Shown here: piece by piece, positions 17,106 through 26,126 of the stretch
Layout of the letters: each line of letters opens with the position of its first letter
Numbering within the stretch: the first letter of the stretch is position 1
Notes under the pieces: model-generated
Told to the model about the DNA's origin: nothing
Database searches by the model: none
Seen by the model: only the letters and a program-made list of their open reading frames with translations
From: CATOSP01 sp965197545
GTDB taxonomy: Bacteria; Chloroflexota; Dehalococcoidia; Lucifugimonadales; UBA3495
NCBI GenBank assembly: GCA_965197545.1
Contig: CBDANJ010000008.1
Location: 248,001 to 312,000, forward strand
Length of the DNA stretch: 64,000 nt
Reading direction: 5' to 3'
Program-made: the position numbers and the translations under genes

Positions 17106-18122
17106 TCAGCTTCCGGGTTGGTCCGCGGCAAGCAGCTCCAAGGCGAGGTCCGGCTCCATGCGCCCGGTCTTAATTGCCAGGTCGGCTTCCAACAGCCGCT
17201 CGTACCTGTACGAGATATCGGCGAAGGTATGACGCCGGGCCTGGTCGACGGTCTTCCTCAGCACGAAGTCGTTGGTCACGCCGATCCTGCGTCCGAGGTC
17301 GTTTTGCCGGACGCCTTCATCCATCGCGTTTCGGGCAAGGGCCAGGAGCCGGAGTTGCCTCTCCACCATCGCCACCACATACGAAGCGTCTCGCCCGTCT
17401 TGCCTAAGCTGTTGCAGGAGTTCTAACGCCACCCGTTGACGCCCGTCGATCATCGCGTCTACGGCGGTAAAGATGCTTGCCTCTCTGGCCTGGTGGACCA
17501 TCTCGGTTACGTGCTGTTCTTCGATGCGCTGGCCCCCGGCGTAAAGGCATAGCTTCTCGATCTCCCGGTCCATGGCCCACAGGTCCTGCCCCACCATGTC
17601 GGTCAAGCTGCGGATAGCCGTGGGGCTTATGTTCCCGCCTTTTTCCTCTACCGAAGATTTCACCCACCGCGCCAGCCTTTCGCCGTTGGGCGTGGGTAAC
17701 GGCTGCGCCTGGGCCACCGGGGTCAGCGCCTTCAGCAGGGTATTGCCGTTGGCGAGGTTGCCGTCGGTGAACACCAGCACGGTGGTCTCCGGCATCTCGG
17801 GTATTGATGCGGCCAGACCTTCCCAGCCCCCTAATGATGCCGAGGCCGAGCCGCCTCCGCGCTGCCTTCCCCTGCCTGTCCGACGCCCTTCAGTCCGACG
17901 CCCTTCAAAGGAGTCCAGCAACCCTTCCACCAGCACCAACCGTTTCCCATCCATGAATGGAAGCGCGAAGCAAACGTTAGTCAACTCGGCTAGCTCGATC
18001 TGGCCTCCCTGAAGACGGTGCCGGTTGGACTCGAAAAGGTCTCCGGTCTCCTCGGCTTCTTCCAGCCGGGCCAACGCCCTGGGCACCAGGTAGCTATCGC
18101 CGTAGAGCAAGTATGCGGACAA
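17106..18122 (-). CDS. holA: DNA polymerase III subunit delta
   Basis: The 338-aa protein has the HolA layout: SAYLLYGDSYLVPRALARLE at the N-terminus, an AAA+-like core with ETTVLVFTDGNLANGN, then a helical collar domain (VGQDLWAMDREIEKLCLYAGG). It is the clamp-loader subunit that opens the sliding clamp. Residues about 74-95 are an Arg/Gly/Ser-rich insertion containing a doubled E-G-R-R-T, encoded by a tandem repeat of CCGACGCCCTTCA near 17880-17906. The gene converges with the ABC ATPase gene. Confidence 0.88.
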   Translation of the reverse strand: MSAYLLYGDSYLVPRALARLEEAEETGDLFESNRHRLQGGQIELAELTNVCFALPFMDGKRLVLVEGLLDSFEGRRTEGRRTGRGRQRGGGSASASLGGWEGLAASIPEMPETTVLVFTDGNLANGNTLLKALTPVAQAQPLPTPNGERLARWVKSSVEEKGGNISPTAIRSLTDMVGQDLWAMDREIEKLCLYAGGQRIEEQHVTEMVHQAREASIFTAVDAMIDGRQRVALELLQQLRQDGRDASYVVAMVERQLRLLALARNAMDEGVRQNDLGRRIGVTNDFVLRKTVDQARRHTFADISYRYERLLEADLAIKTGRMEPDLALELLAADQPGS

Positions 18123-18311
18123 GGGGTACTCCTCGGAGGGGTAAGGAAACAGAGCGGCTTTGTGGCCTTCGTTCGCGCCTGGATTATAGCACCGGGGACC
18201 GCCCGTCCACTGGTTGAGGCCGGATTTCTATGGAATAATGGCCCGGAGTTTCGAGTCCTAACACGGGCTTACCGTGCCTGTCGCCGGGCAATGACTCGGG
18301 GAGTATCGCCA

Positions 18312-19352
18312 ATGAAATTCGCCCTCTTTACCCACATCCCATGGCCGGAAGGGACCGACCCTGGCCAGGTGTTCCACGAGACCACCGAGGAAGTGGTCCG
18401 GGGAGAAGAGCTAGGGTACCACAGCGCATGGCTTGCGGAGCACCATTTCTCCCGGTACGGACTCGGGTCTTCCTCGCTGGTCCTGGCGGGCCACCTCGCC
18501 GCGATGACCAGCGCCATCCGGCTGGGCACCGCCGTCCTGGTCCCGCCCTTGCAGAACCCCATTCGCCTCGCAGAGGACACCGCCACGGTGGACGCCATCA
18601 GCGGAGGCCGCCTGGACGTTGGCCTCGGTCGGGGGACCGCCGGGTACGAATACTCCGGATTCAACGTCGATCGCGATGAGAGCCAGGGGCGTTTCCAGGA
18701 AAGTCTCAAGGTTATGACCGGGCTATGGACCACCCCAGACTTTTCCCACGAGGGAACGTATTACCGGGTAAACAGGGCAAACCTCACCCCGCCACCGGTC
18801 CAACAACCCCATCCACCGGTCTACCTGGCCTCTACCCGGACGTTGGAGACCCTGGAGTTCGCCGCCTCGACGGGGCACCCGATGATGGTGGGTGTCGTCC
18901 TTGACACGGTGGACGCTCTGGACCTGTGCCGCCGGTACGCGGAATTGTCCAACGCCGCCGGTTTCAACGTACCGATCTCCGATATACCCTTCTTCCGATA
19001 CTGCTACGTCGCGGAAACCGAGGAGGAAGCCCGTGAGGGAGCGCGCGCCGGGATGGCCTGGACCCAGGACATGATTCAATGGCGGCGCACCTTTCAGGCC
19101 GGTAGCGAAGTATATGAGAGTCTGGACTCCTTCCGGGCTTCCCGCACCGAAGAGCCACCAACCTATGACTATCTTTACGACCACCGGGCGGTCATTGGCA
19201 CCCCGGAACAATGCGTGGCGCAGATCAGGGCGTTGCAGGCGGAGGGAGTTGAATACTTTGGCTGCAATTTCTCGTTCGGCAGCATGGACCATTCAATGCT
19301 GATGCGCTGCATGGAGTTATTCGCCAAAGAGGTAATGCCCCACTTCGAGTAG
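18312..19352 (+). CDS. LLM-class flavin-dependent oxidoreductase (luciferase-like monooxygenase)
   Basis: The 346-aa protein begins MKFALFTHIPWPEGTDPGQV and has WLAEHHFSRYGLGSS, IRLGTAVLVPPLQNPIRLAE and GRLDVGLGRGTAGYEYSGF, the classic F420/FMN-binding TIM barrel of the bacterial luciferase family. It likely uses reduced FMN and oxygen on an unknown organic substrate. Start at ATG 18312 with GGGGAG upstream; the longer frame to 18018 overlaps holA on the other strand. Such monooxygenases are expanded in SAR202-type Chloroflexota (established); relevance here is inference. Confidence 0.9.
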   Translation: MKFALFTHIPWPEGTDPGQVFHETTEEVVRGEELGYHSAWLAEHHFSRYGLGSSSLVLAGHLAAMTSAIRLGTAVLVPPLQNPIRLAEDTATVDAISGGRLDVGLGRGTAGYEYSGFNVDRDESQGRFQESLKVMTGLWTTPDFSHEGTYYRVNRANLTPPPVQQPHPPVYLASTRTLETLEFAASTGHPMMVGVVLDTVDALDLCRRYAELSNAAGFNVPISDIPFFRYCYVAETEEEAREGARAGMAWTQDMIQWRRTFQAGSEVYESLDSFRASRTEEPPTYDYLYDHRAVIGTPEQCVAQIRALQAEGVEYFGCNFSFGSMDHSMLMRCMELFAKEVMPHFE

Positions 19353-19419
19353 GGACGGGAAGCCATCTGGAATCCATCCCGAAACCACGCGGAATCGCCA
19401 TTCGCGTCGAGGTTATCTT

Positions 19420-20784
19420 TTGACTACTATTGCGGAACAGCTAAGCGACTACGCCTCTTCCCTGAGATACGAAGACCTTCCGGACGAGATCGTCCATCAG
19501 GCCAAGCGGATGATCATCGACACCCTGGGCTGCGCTTTGGGCGGTTACTCCAGCGAGCCGGCCAGGATTGCGAGAGAAATCGCCGCCACGGTCACCAGCA
19601 ACCAGCCCGCCACCGTGTTGGTCAGTGGGCAGACCACCAGCCCGGACCTTGCCACCTTCGCCAATGGAGTCATGGTCCGCTACCTGGACTTCAATGATGG
19701 GTACACCAGCAGGGAGTCGGGACATCCCAGCGATAGCATCGCGGCCACCATCACCGGGGCTGAGGTGGGAGGCTCGGGAGGCAGGGGGTTGATTACGTCC
19801 ACCGTTCTGGCTTACGAAGCCTTCTGCCGCATCTGCGACACGGTGGACATCAAACCCAGCGGGTTCGACCACGTGACCGTAGGCTGCATCGCCAGCATTC
19901 TCGGCGTTTCCCATGCGCTGGGCCTCACCAGGGAACAGATGGTGCAGGCCTTAAACCTGGGCATCGCGCCCAACCTGGCCCTCTACCAGACCAGAATTGG
20001 CGACGTCTCCATGTGGAAGGGATGCGCCTACGCCAACGCAAGCCGCAACGCGGTGTTTGCGGCAATGCTGGCCCAGACAGGCCTCACCGGTCCGTCGCCT
20101 ATTTTCGAGGGAGATGGCGGTTACTTCAAAGCCGTTACCCGCCAACCCTTTGAGATACCTGTTCTGGGGGGTGACGGCGAGCCCTTCAAGATCACGGAAT
20201 GCAGCATCAAACGGTTCCCCCTGGGCCAATACTCCCAGACCGTAGTCCAGGCGGCGTTGGAAGTGCGGGACCAGTTGGCCGACCCCGGGGACATCGCGTC
20301 GGTAACGGTCAAGACCCTGCAAACGGCGGTCAACATCATGGCCGGAGACCCGGAGAAATGGCGTCCGGCCAACCGGGAGACCGCCGATCACTCCATGCCG
20401 TATACCGCGGCGGTTGCCCTGAAATACGGGCGGGTAGACCAGACCCATTTCGACGACGAGTACCTGCGCGATCCGGCGTTGCTGGAACTGGTGGGCAGGG
20501 TCAACGTGGAAGTGTCCGGGGAGGCCAACCAGCGCGCCCCGGAAGCGATGCTCTGCGATCTGGAAGTGGTCACCCATTCCGGACAGAGGTATGGGTCAAG
20601 AGTGGCCTACCACAAGGGCCACTACAAGAACCCCCTGTCTGACAGCGAGCTAGAAGACAAGTTCCGCGGCCTAGCCCAGACCGTGCTGCCTGACAACCGG
20701 ACCAACGGCCTTTTGGCTCACCTGTGGGAATTGGACAAGGTTACGGATATCACCGGGTTGTTGGGCTGGACTCGCGCCCGCTAG
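19420..20784 (+). CDS. MmgE/PrpD family protein
   Basis: The 454-aa protein matches the MmgE/PrpD fold (2-methylcitrate dehydratase and relatives). It has DEIVHQAKRMIIDTLGCALG, FANGVMVRYLDFNDGY, HPSDSIAA and GLTREQMVQALNLG. It starts at TTG 19420, with GAGG seven bases upstream. Members dehydrate methylcitrate or isomerise itaconate-type acids, but many have unknown substrates. It lies 67 bases after the monooxygenase, on the same strand, so the two may form a catabolic unit. Confidence 0.9.
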   Translation: MTTIAEQLSDYASSLRYEDLPDEIVHQAKRMIIDTLGCALGGYSSEPARIAREIAATVTSNQPATVLVSGQTTSPDLATFANGVMVRYLDFNDGYTSRESGHPSDSIAATITGAEVGGSGGRGLITSTVLAYEAFCRICDTVDIKPSGFDHVTVGCIASILGVSHALGLTREQMVQALNLGIAPNLALYQTRIGDVSMWKGCAYANASRNAVFAAMLAQTGLTGPSPIFEGDGGYFKAVTRQPFEIPVLGGDGEPFKITECSIKRFPLGQYSQTVVQAALEVRDQLADPGDIASVTVKTLQTAVNIMAGDPEKWRPANRETADHSMPYTAAVALKYGRVDQTHFDDEYLRDPALLELVGRVNVEVSGEANQRAPEAMLCDLEVVTHSGQRYGSRVAYHKGHYKNPLSDSELEDKFRGLAQTVLPDNRTNGLLAHLWELDKVTDITGLLGWTRAR

Positions 20785-20801
20785 GCTAAACCCAGTCCGC
20801 T

Positions 20802-21143
20802 TCAGTCCTGCTCCGAATCGAGTGCGGCCAGCAGGTCGTCCAGTTCGGTGCCGGTAACCAGCGCGGCCCGGCGGGCCATTTTGTACAGCTCGTCCAGGTC
20901 CCGCTTGTGGACCGACCCTTCCCCTGTGTCGACATTGATCCAATCAACGAGCCGCCCGTTGGAGTCGAGAATGCGGAGCGTCGGCATGTCCGAGCCGATG
21001 CCCCTCCAGTCCATGTCGATCACGACGGAAACCTGGCCCACCATAGCCACGAAAGTGTCGTCATGGTTCGTGGGTTTCCAGGACACCTTACCGGCGCGAG
21101 TCCGGTCCAACAACTTGGCCAGAACGTCGGTCATTGTTGCCAT
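20802..21143 (-). CDS. Hypothetical protein
   Basis: This is a 113-aa soluble protein: an N-terminal helix (TDVLAKLLDRTRAGKVSWKP), a beta-rich middle with VAMVGQVSVVIDMDW, then a helical acidic end. I do not recognise the family. The T-R-A-G-K-V-x-W start recurs in uncharacterised small proteins. It is 16 bases downstream of the protein at 21160 and probably co-transcribed with it, convergent with the MmgE/PrpD gene. Confidence 0.65.
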   Translation of the reverse strand: MATMTDVLAKLLDRTRAGKVSWKPTNHDDTFVAMVGQVSVVIDMDWRGIGSDMPTLRILDSNGRLVDWINVDTGEGSVHKRDLDELYKMARRAALVTGTELDDLLAALDSEQD

Positions 21144-21159
21144 GGCGCGTCACCTCGGC

Positions 21160-21570
21160 TCAGGCGGAGATCTCCTGATGGCGTGGGTGAAATCCCGACT
21201 TGTCCTCGTAGGCCCCGGACTCGGGGAATATCTGCCGGTAGACGGCGCGAGACCTGGCTTTCACCGTCTTCGTCACGCGCTCATATAGCGCAGTGGGGTC
21301 TGCGCTCTGGGATTTGTACATGTCGTGTTCCATGGCGCTGACGTCTTCCATTTCCCAGATGCACAAGTATTTCAGCATCCCGTCGCTGCCTTCCTCCAGC
21401 TTGAACCGCCGGGCGCTGACGTAGCCGGGTATTTCAAGCCGCTCGGGAATGTGTTGCTGGTTGTACCAGCGGTGGAACTCTTCCTCGTCCTCCGGGTCAA
21501 TGTCCATCATCACCATCAAAATCGTGTTGCCGGTGTGTTGGGTGGGGTGACTGCCGTTTTGGTCTGGCAT
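21160..21570 (-). CDS. Dimeric alpha/beta-barrel protein (DUF4286/EthD-like)
   Basis: The 136-aa protein contains ILMVMMDIDPEDEEEFHRWY followed by QQHIPERLEIPGYVSARRF. The pattern W-Y-x-x-Q-H-I-P-E-R-L-x-I-P-G is typical of small ferredoxin-fold dimeric barrels such as DUF4286 and EthD-like proteins. These often assist degradation of organic compounds. It is transcribed divergently from the CoxS-like gene, leaving about 120 bases for two promoters. Confidence 0.7.
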   Translation of the reverse strand: MPDQNGSHPTQHTGNTILMVMMDIDPEDEEEFHRWYNQQHIPERLEIPGYVSARRFKLEEGSDGMLKYLCIWEMEDVSAMEHDMYKSQSADPTALYERVTKTVKARSRAVYRQIFPESGAYEDKSGFHPRHQEISA

Positions 21571-21688
21571 AGCTGACCTCCCATAGATTTCAGGCTCGGC
21601 CCGTGCTTGTCATGAGGTACGGCGTAGTATACCATTGGGGTCGATTTCCTCCCCCCTCACATTCTGCGCGTCAGGTGCTACCTCCGAT

Positions 21689-22168
21689 ATGGACCAGGAT
21701 ATCAGTCTGAAGATCAACGGCACGGAATACGGGCGCCGGATACCGGCTCGGCGGTTGTTGGTCGATTTTCTCCGCTACGACCTTGGCCTCACCGGAACCA
21801 AGGAGGGTTGCAGCGTCGGCGTCTGCGGCGCCTGCGCGGTGCTTCTGGACGGCCAGATGATAGCCTCTTGCATCACCCTTGCCGTGGCGGCGGACGGCGC
21901 GGAGATAACCACCATCGAGGGGATCGCCGAGGGCGGCCAGCTTCACCCCGTGCAACAGGCGTTCATCGACCACGGCGGCTTCCAATGCGGGATTTGCACC
22001 CCCGGCCAGGTCATCGCCGCCAAGTCGCTGCTGGACATCAACCCGTCTCCAACCGAGGACGAGATTCGCGAGTGGATGATGGGCAACCTCTGCCGCTGCA
22101 CCGGCTACTACGGGATTCTCGAATCGGTGATCAACGCGGCCCGGACCGTTCAGGAGCAAGGCCGGTGA
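21689..22168 (+). CDS. Xanthine dehydrogenase/CO dehydrogenase family small subunit (2Fe-2S)
   Basis: The 159-aa protein has two [2Fe-2S] centres. The plant-ferredoxin type uses Cys41, Cys46, Cys49 and Cys61 (CSVGVCGAC); the second is C-G-I-C with CRCTGY. It moves electrons from the molybdenum site to the FAD subunit in hydroxylases of the CoxSML type. The ATG at 21689 begins the domain directly. Its stop overlaps the GTG of the next gene, so the two are coupled. The molybdenum-binding large subunit gene is not nearby. Confidence 0.92.
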   Translation: MDQDISLKINGTEYGRRIPARRLLVDFLRYDLGLTGTKEGCSVGVCGACAVLLDGQMIASCITLAVAADGAEITTIEGIAEGGQLHPVQQAFIDHGGFQCGICTPGQVIAAKSLLDINPSPTEDEIREWMMGNLCRCTGYYGILESVINAARTVQEQGR

Positions 22169-23040
22169 TAGACTTCGAATATCACAGTCCCGTCAGCCTG
22201 GATGAGACCTTCGAACTACTGGACCGGTACGGCGAAGACGCCCGGGTGATGGCGGGCGGCACCGCCCTGGTCATCCAGATGAAACACCGGTTCGCGCAGC
22301 CCGCCCACGTGATCGGCCTGCGAAGAATTCCAGGGCTCGACCACATCAGCCACGAACGGAACGGAGACGCGGGTGTTGTGCGGGTCGGCGCCCTATGCAC
22401 TCAGCGGCGTATCGAGACCGACCCGTTAATTGCCGAAACCGTGCCATTGGTGGCCGAGACGTTCCGCCGTGTCGCCACACCCAGAATTCGCAACATGGGC
22501 ACCATCGGCGGCGGCCTCGTGCATGGCGACCCGAACCAGGACCCTCCTCCTTCACTCATCGCTCTTGGCGCATCCATCGTCCTGACCTCAGCCGGCGGAG
22601 ACCGGACCGTGCCAGTAGAGGAGTTCTTCCTCGACTACTACGACACCGACGTCCAGCAAGGGGAAGTGCTTACCAGCGTGCTGATTCCCCCCGCCCCTCC
22701 CGGTTCCGCGACCAGTTATCTGAAGTTCCTGCCTCGGACCGCCGACGATTACGCCACGGTCTCCGTGGCCGCGATGGTCCAGGCCGGGGAGGACAACATC
22801 TGCCGGGACGTGCGCATAGTCCTCGGATCCGTGGGAGTGACGCCGATTCGCGCCCTGGACTCGGAAGACCTACTGCGGGGTCAGCATCTCAACGAGGACA
22901 ACATCCACGCCTGCGCCGAGGCCGTGAAGGATGCGGTCGACCCCCTGGAGGACTTCCGGGGTTCGCCCGAATACAAGACCGACATGGCGGCGGTGTTCAC
23001 GCGGCGAGCTATAACCCAGGCGTTGGCGTCAGCAGGATAA
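22165..23040 (+). CDS. FAD-binding medium subunit of a CoxM-type molybdenum hydroxylase
   Basis: The 291-aa protein starts at GTG 22165 within the preceding stop (GTGA overlap). It has RVMAGGTALVIQMK and RNMGTIGGGLVHGDPNQDPP, the two FAD-binding signatures of the CO dehydrogenase/xanthine dehydrogenase medium subunit. The C-terminal domain (RDVRIVLGSVGVTPIRA) is also typical. It hands electrons from the small subunit to an acceptor. No CoxL follows. Confidence 0.92.
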   Translation: MIDFEYHSPVSLDETFELLDRYGEDARVMAGGTALVIQMKHRFAQPAHVIGLRRIPGLDHISHERNGDAGVVRVGALCTQRRIETDPLIAETVPLVAETFRRVATPRIRNMGTIGGGLVHGDPNQDPPPSLIALGASIVLTSAGGDRTVPVEEFFLDYYDTDVQQGEVLTSVLIPPAPPGSATSYLKFLPRTADDYATVSVAAMVQAGEDNICRDVRIVLGSVGVTPIRALDSEDLLRGQHLNEDNIHACAEAVKDAVDPLEDFRGSPEYKTDMAAVFTRRAITQALASAG

Positions 23041-23061
23041 ATATCTTCGGAGAGCCCAAGA

Positions 23062-23520
23062 TTGAAGCTCGAAAACCAATGTATCGTACCCGCGGGTTGG
23101 GACCAGACCTGGGAGTTGCTGATGGACATCCCCGGAGCCGCGGCCCTGGTGCCCGGTGTCGAGGAAGTCACCCCAGAAGATGAAGGCCGCTACCAGGCCA
23201 GAATGCAGGTGCGCGTTGGTCCCATGAGGCTCAACTTCTCCGGCCTGATCCAGCTTCAGGAACAGGACCGGGCAAAGGGCGAAGCCAAGTTCCGCGTCGA
23301 GGCGGCGGACCGCCAGTTGGGAGGGTCCCTCCGGGCAGACCTGATAATGCAGTTGGAGCAGCAGTCCCAGGAGCAGACGGGGGTATCCATCGCCACCGAC
23401 GTTGCATTCATGGGCAAACTAGGCGAATTGGGTCAACCCCTGATACGCCGCAAGGCCGCCTCCACATTGCAGGACTTCGCCCGCAACCTCTCCAACAGAG
23501 TCACCAAGACCCCCGATTGA
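23062..23520 (+). CDS. CoxG-like SRPBCC family protein
   Basis: This 152-aa protein begins LENQCIVPAGWDQTWELLMD and has IPGAAALVPGVEEV, the standard CoxG motif (W-x-L-L-x-D-x-x-x-x-x-x-x-x-P-G). CoxG helps assemble or anchor CO dehydrogenase-type enzymes. It starts at TTG 23062, 21 bases after the medium subunit, with GGAGAG upstream. Its presence supports a functional hydroxylase whose catalytic subunit is encoded elsewhere. Confidence 0.85.
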   Translation: MKLENQCIVPAGWDQTWELLMDIPGAAALVPGVEEVTPEDEGRYQARMQVRVGPMRLNFSGLIQLQEQDRAKGEAKFRVEAADRQLGGSLRADLIMQLEQQSQEQTGVSIATDVAFMGKLGELGQPLIRRKAASTLQDFARNLSNRVTKTPD

Positions 23521-23558
23521 TTAGCTGTCACAGTCCAACGCCGCCAGAGAGGAATGGG

Positions 23559-24215
23559 ATGGCAAGACGAACTTCTACGAGGGGCATGTGCAATTTTTGC
23601 CAGAGAAACTTCGGAAAAGCGTCGATGACCCGGCACCTAAAGTCGTGCAAAGAGAGGCCCGGCGGAACTTTCTCCAATTCAGAATCGGCCAAGAGCTTTC
23701 ACATTAGAGTTGAAGGCCGCCACGCGCCCGATTACTGGATGCACCTGGGGGTTCCCGAGAATGCGGGGTTGGAGAAACTGGACTATTTCCTCCGGAATAC
23801 CTGGCTGGAGTGCTGCGGGCATTTGAGCTTATTCAACATCGAGGGTGTGGAATACGGCTCTCATGACGTGGACGTTACCGAAAAGGATATGGGGTCCACC
23901 ATCGGCCATCTGCTCCGTGTGGGATCGAAGTTTTCCCACGAGTACGATTTTGGCTCTACTACTGAATTGTCGTTGATAGTCGTGGAGGAGGGGTATATGC
24001 AGGGCGGGAACATCAGGATTATGGCACGGAATGACGCTCCTGCCCTGACCTGCCAGACTTGCGGCGCCGACGCTACACTGGTATATGCCGGTTGGGACGC
24101 CCCAGGCGGTCCATGGTTTTGTGATGACTGCGCCGTCAAGGCCGGTCTCGACGAGGAAATGATGCTGCCGGTGGTTAACTCCCCGCGAGTTGGGACGTGC
24201 GCCTACACGGGATGA
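23559..24215 (+). CDS. Plasmid pRiA4b ORF-3-like protein with zinc-finger ends
   Basis: The 218-aa protein has a C2H2-like finger near its start (C-N-F-C ... H-L-K-S-C), a central pRiA4b ORF-3-type domain (KFSHEYDFGSTTELSLIVVE) and a C-terminal zinc ribbon (CQTCG ... C-D-D-C). The middle domain occurs in passenger proteins of some transposons and in many genomes with unknown function. ATG 23559 follows AGAGAGG. It is possibly nucleic-acid binding, judging by the metal fingers only. Confidence 0.75.
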   Translation: MARRTSTRGMCNFCQRNFGKASMTRHLKSCKERPGGTFSNSESAKSFHIRVEGRHAPDYWMHLGVPENAGLEKLDYFLRNTWLECCGHLSLFNIEGVEYGSHDVDVTEKDMGSTIGHLLRVGSKFSHEYDFGSTTELSLIVVEEGYMQGGNIRIMARNDAPALTCQTCGADATLVYAGWDAPGGPWFCDDCAVKAGLDEEMMLPVVNSPRVGTCAYTG

Positions 24216-24263
24216 TACTAACGGTAGCTGTTCATATCTGGAGATGCGCGGGATAGAGAAAAC

Positions 24264-26126
24264 GTGTGCGGAATAGTCGGATATGTAGGTGATCACCAGG
24301 CCTGGCCGATTATCCTGGAAGGACTCCAACGGCTGGAGTACCGGGGTTACGACAGCGCGGGCATCGCTGTCATAGACGCCAGGGGCGAAATGCAAGTCCG
24401 CAAGACCGTGGGCAAGGTCGGCGGACTCACCACCGGCAACGGAACGGGAATGCCCCGGGGGACAATGGGGCTGGGCCATACCCGTTGGGCTACGCACGGC
24501 AGGCCGTCCTTCGATAACGGCCATCCACATACCGATTGCCACGGGCAAATAGCGGTGGTCCATAACGGAATCGTAGAGAACTTCACCGAACTCAAGGCCC
24601 GCCTTCAAGACGCGGGGCATCAGTTCATATCCGAAACGGATACCGAGGTCATTCCTCATATCATCGAGGAAGGCATGGAGCAGGGCCTGAGTTTTGTAGA
24701 GGCGTTCCTGAGAATGGGACGCACTGTGAAGGGCTCCCAGGCCATTACCGCCACCTGCAAGGAATGCCTGAACACCATCTGGGCCATGCGGCTGGGTCAC
24801 GCCGGAGGGATCGTGGTGGCCCACCAGGACGGGCAAGGCATCGTGGGCAGCGACCTCCCCGCCGTGTTGCCCATCCTCCGTCAGTCCAACGTTGGAGGAC
24901 GTGTCGGGTTCCTCGACTCGGGGGAGATGGCCGAAGTCACCCGGGAGGGCGTCAAATATCTGGACCTAGAAGGCCGCGCGGTTGACAAGCGGCTTCAGGT
25001 GGTCTCTCCGGAAGATGTGCTGATAGACAAGGGCGGCTACAGGCATTTCATGCTGAAGGAGATTCACGAGCAGCCGCAGGTTGTGGCAAGCGTGTTGCGG
25101 AACCGGATCAATTTCCAGCATGGGCGGGTAGACCTGTCCGAGATGCCCTTCTCGGAAGAGGAGATCAGGGGCTTCCGACGGGTGGTGCTAATCGGCTGCG
25201 GCACCAGCCTCCACGCCGCTCAAGTAGGCAGGCACCTGGTGGAGCAGCTTGGAGGAATCCCCGCCGAGGCTGAAAGCGCTTCCGAATACCGCTACCGGGA
25301 ACCCTTCCTGGACGAACACACGCTGGTGGTCTCCATCGCCCAGTCGGGCGAAACGGCGGACACAGTTGCCGCGATGGAGATGGTGAGGGGCACGGGGGCC
25401 AGACTGATAACCATCTGCAATGTCGAAGGCAGCCAGACCACCCGGTTGGCTGAGGGCGCTCTCTACATGCGTTCGGGCATCGAGATTGGAGTCGCCAGCA
25501 CCAAGACGTTTATCGCGTCTCTCACCGTGCTGAGTTTGCTGGGAGCTTATCTGGGGCAGACAAGGGAATTCCTGAGCGCCCAGGATGTTCGCAGGATCGT
25601 AGACGACCTGGCCCAGTGTCCCAGGCTCATGGGAGACATGCTCACCGACACAACGACCTACGCCCGCCTCGCCCGCCGGTTCAACCACTTCGAAAACTTC
25701 CTCTACTTGGGGCGCGGAATCAACGCCTCCATAGCCATGGAGGGAGCCCTGAAACTGAAGGAGATCAGTTACGTCCACGCCGAGGGCTACGCCGCTGGAG
25801 AGATGAAGCACGGACCCATTGCATTGATAGACCAGCGGATGGCCACCCTGGCAGTGGCGCCCAAGAACAGCCTTTACGACAAGATGGTCAACAACATCCA
25901 GGAAGTGAAGGCCCGGGACGGTGTGGTCCTGGCTCTGGCCACGGAAGGGGACAAGGAAATTGCTTCCCAGGTGGACGAAGTGGTCTACATCCCCCAATGC
26001 GGGGAGCTATTGGACCCCTTGCTGGCCACGATTCCGATGCAACTGTTGGCCTACCACATCGCCGTCCTGCGCGGTTGCGACGTGGACCAGCCCCGCAACC
26101 TGGCCAAGTCGGTAACGGTGGAGTGA
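24264..26126 (+). CDS. glmS: Glutamine-fructose-6-phosphate aminotransferase (isomerising)
   Basis: The 620-aa protein makes glucosamine-6-phosphate for the cell envelope. The N-terminal glutaminase domain starts M-C-G-I-V-G-Y with catalytic Cys2 exposed after Met removal, and has LGHTRWATHG. Two SIS domains follow (GCGTSLHAAQVGRHLVEQL, IAQSGETADTV and VASTKTFIASL). It ends in NLAKSVTVE, the normal GlmS C-terminus. It starts at GTG 24264. No glmS ribozyme is apparent upstream, only about 50 bases. Confidence 0.95.
   Translation: MCGIVGYVGDHQAWPIILEGLQRLEYRGYDSAGIAVIDARGEMQVRKTVGKVGGLTTGNGTGMPRGTMGLGHTRWATHGRPSFDNGHPHTDCHGQIAVVHNGIVENFTELKARLQDAGHQFISETDTEVIPHIIEEGMEQGLSFVEAFLRMGRTVKGSQAITATCKECLNTIWAMRLGHAGGIVVAHQDGQGIVGSDLPAVLPILRQSNVGGRVGFLDSGEMAEVTREGVKYLDLEGRAVDKRLQVVSPEDVLIDKGGYRHFMLKEIHEQPQVVASVLRNRINFQHGRVDLSEMPFSEEEIRGFRRVVLIGCGTSLHAAQVGRHLVEQLGGIPAEAESASEYRYREPFLDEHTLVVSIAQSGETADTVAAMEMVRGTGARLITICNVEGSQTTRLAEGALYMRSGIEIGVASTKTFIASLTVLSLLGAYLGQTREFLSAQDVRRIVDDLAQCPRLMGDMLTDTTTYARLARRFNHFENFLYLGRGINASIAMEGALKLKEISYVHAEGYAAGEMKHGPIALIDQRMATLAVAPKNSLYDKMVNNIQEVKARDGVVLALATEGDKEIASQVDEVVYIPQCGELLDPLLATIPMQLLAYHIAVLRGCDVDQPRNLAKSVTVE

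Noticed and set aside
24216..24263. Possible glmS ribozyme
   Set aside because: Only about 48 bases separate glmS from the upstream gene, too few for the ribozyme.
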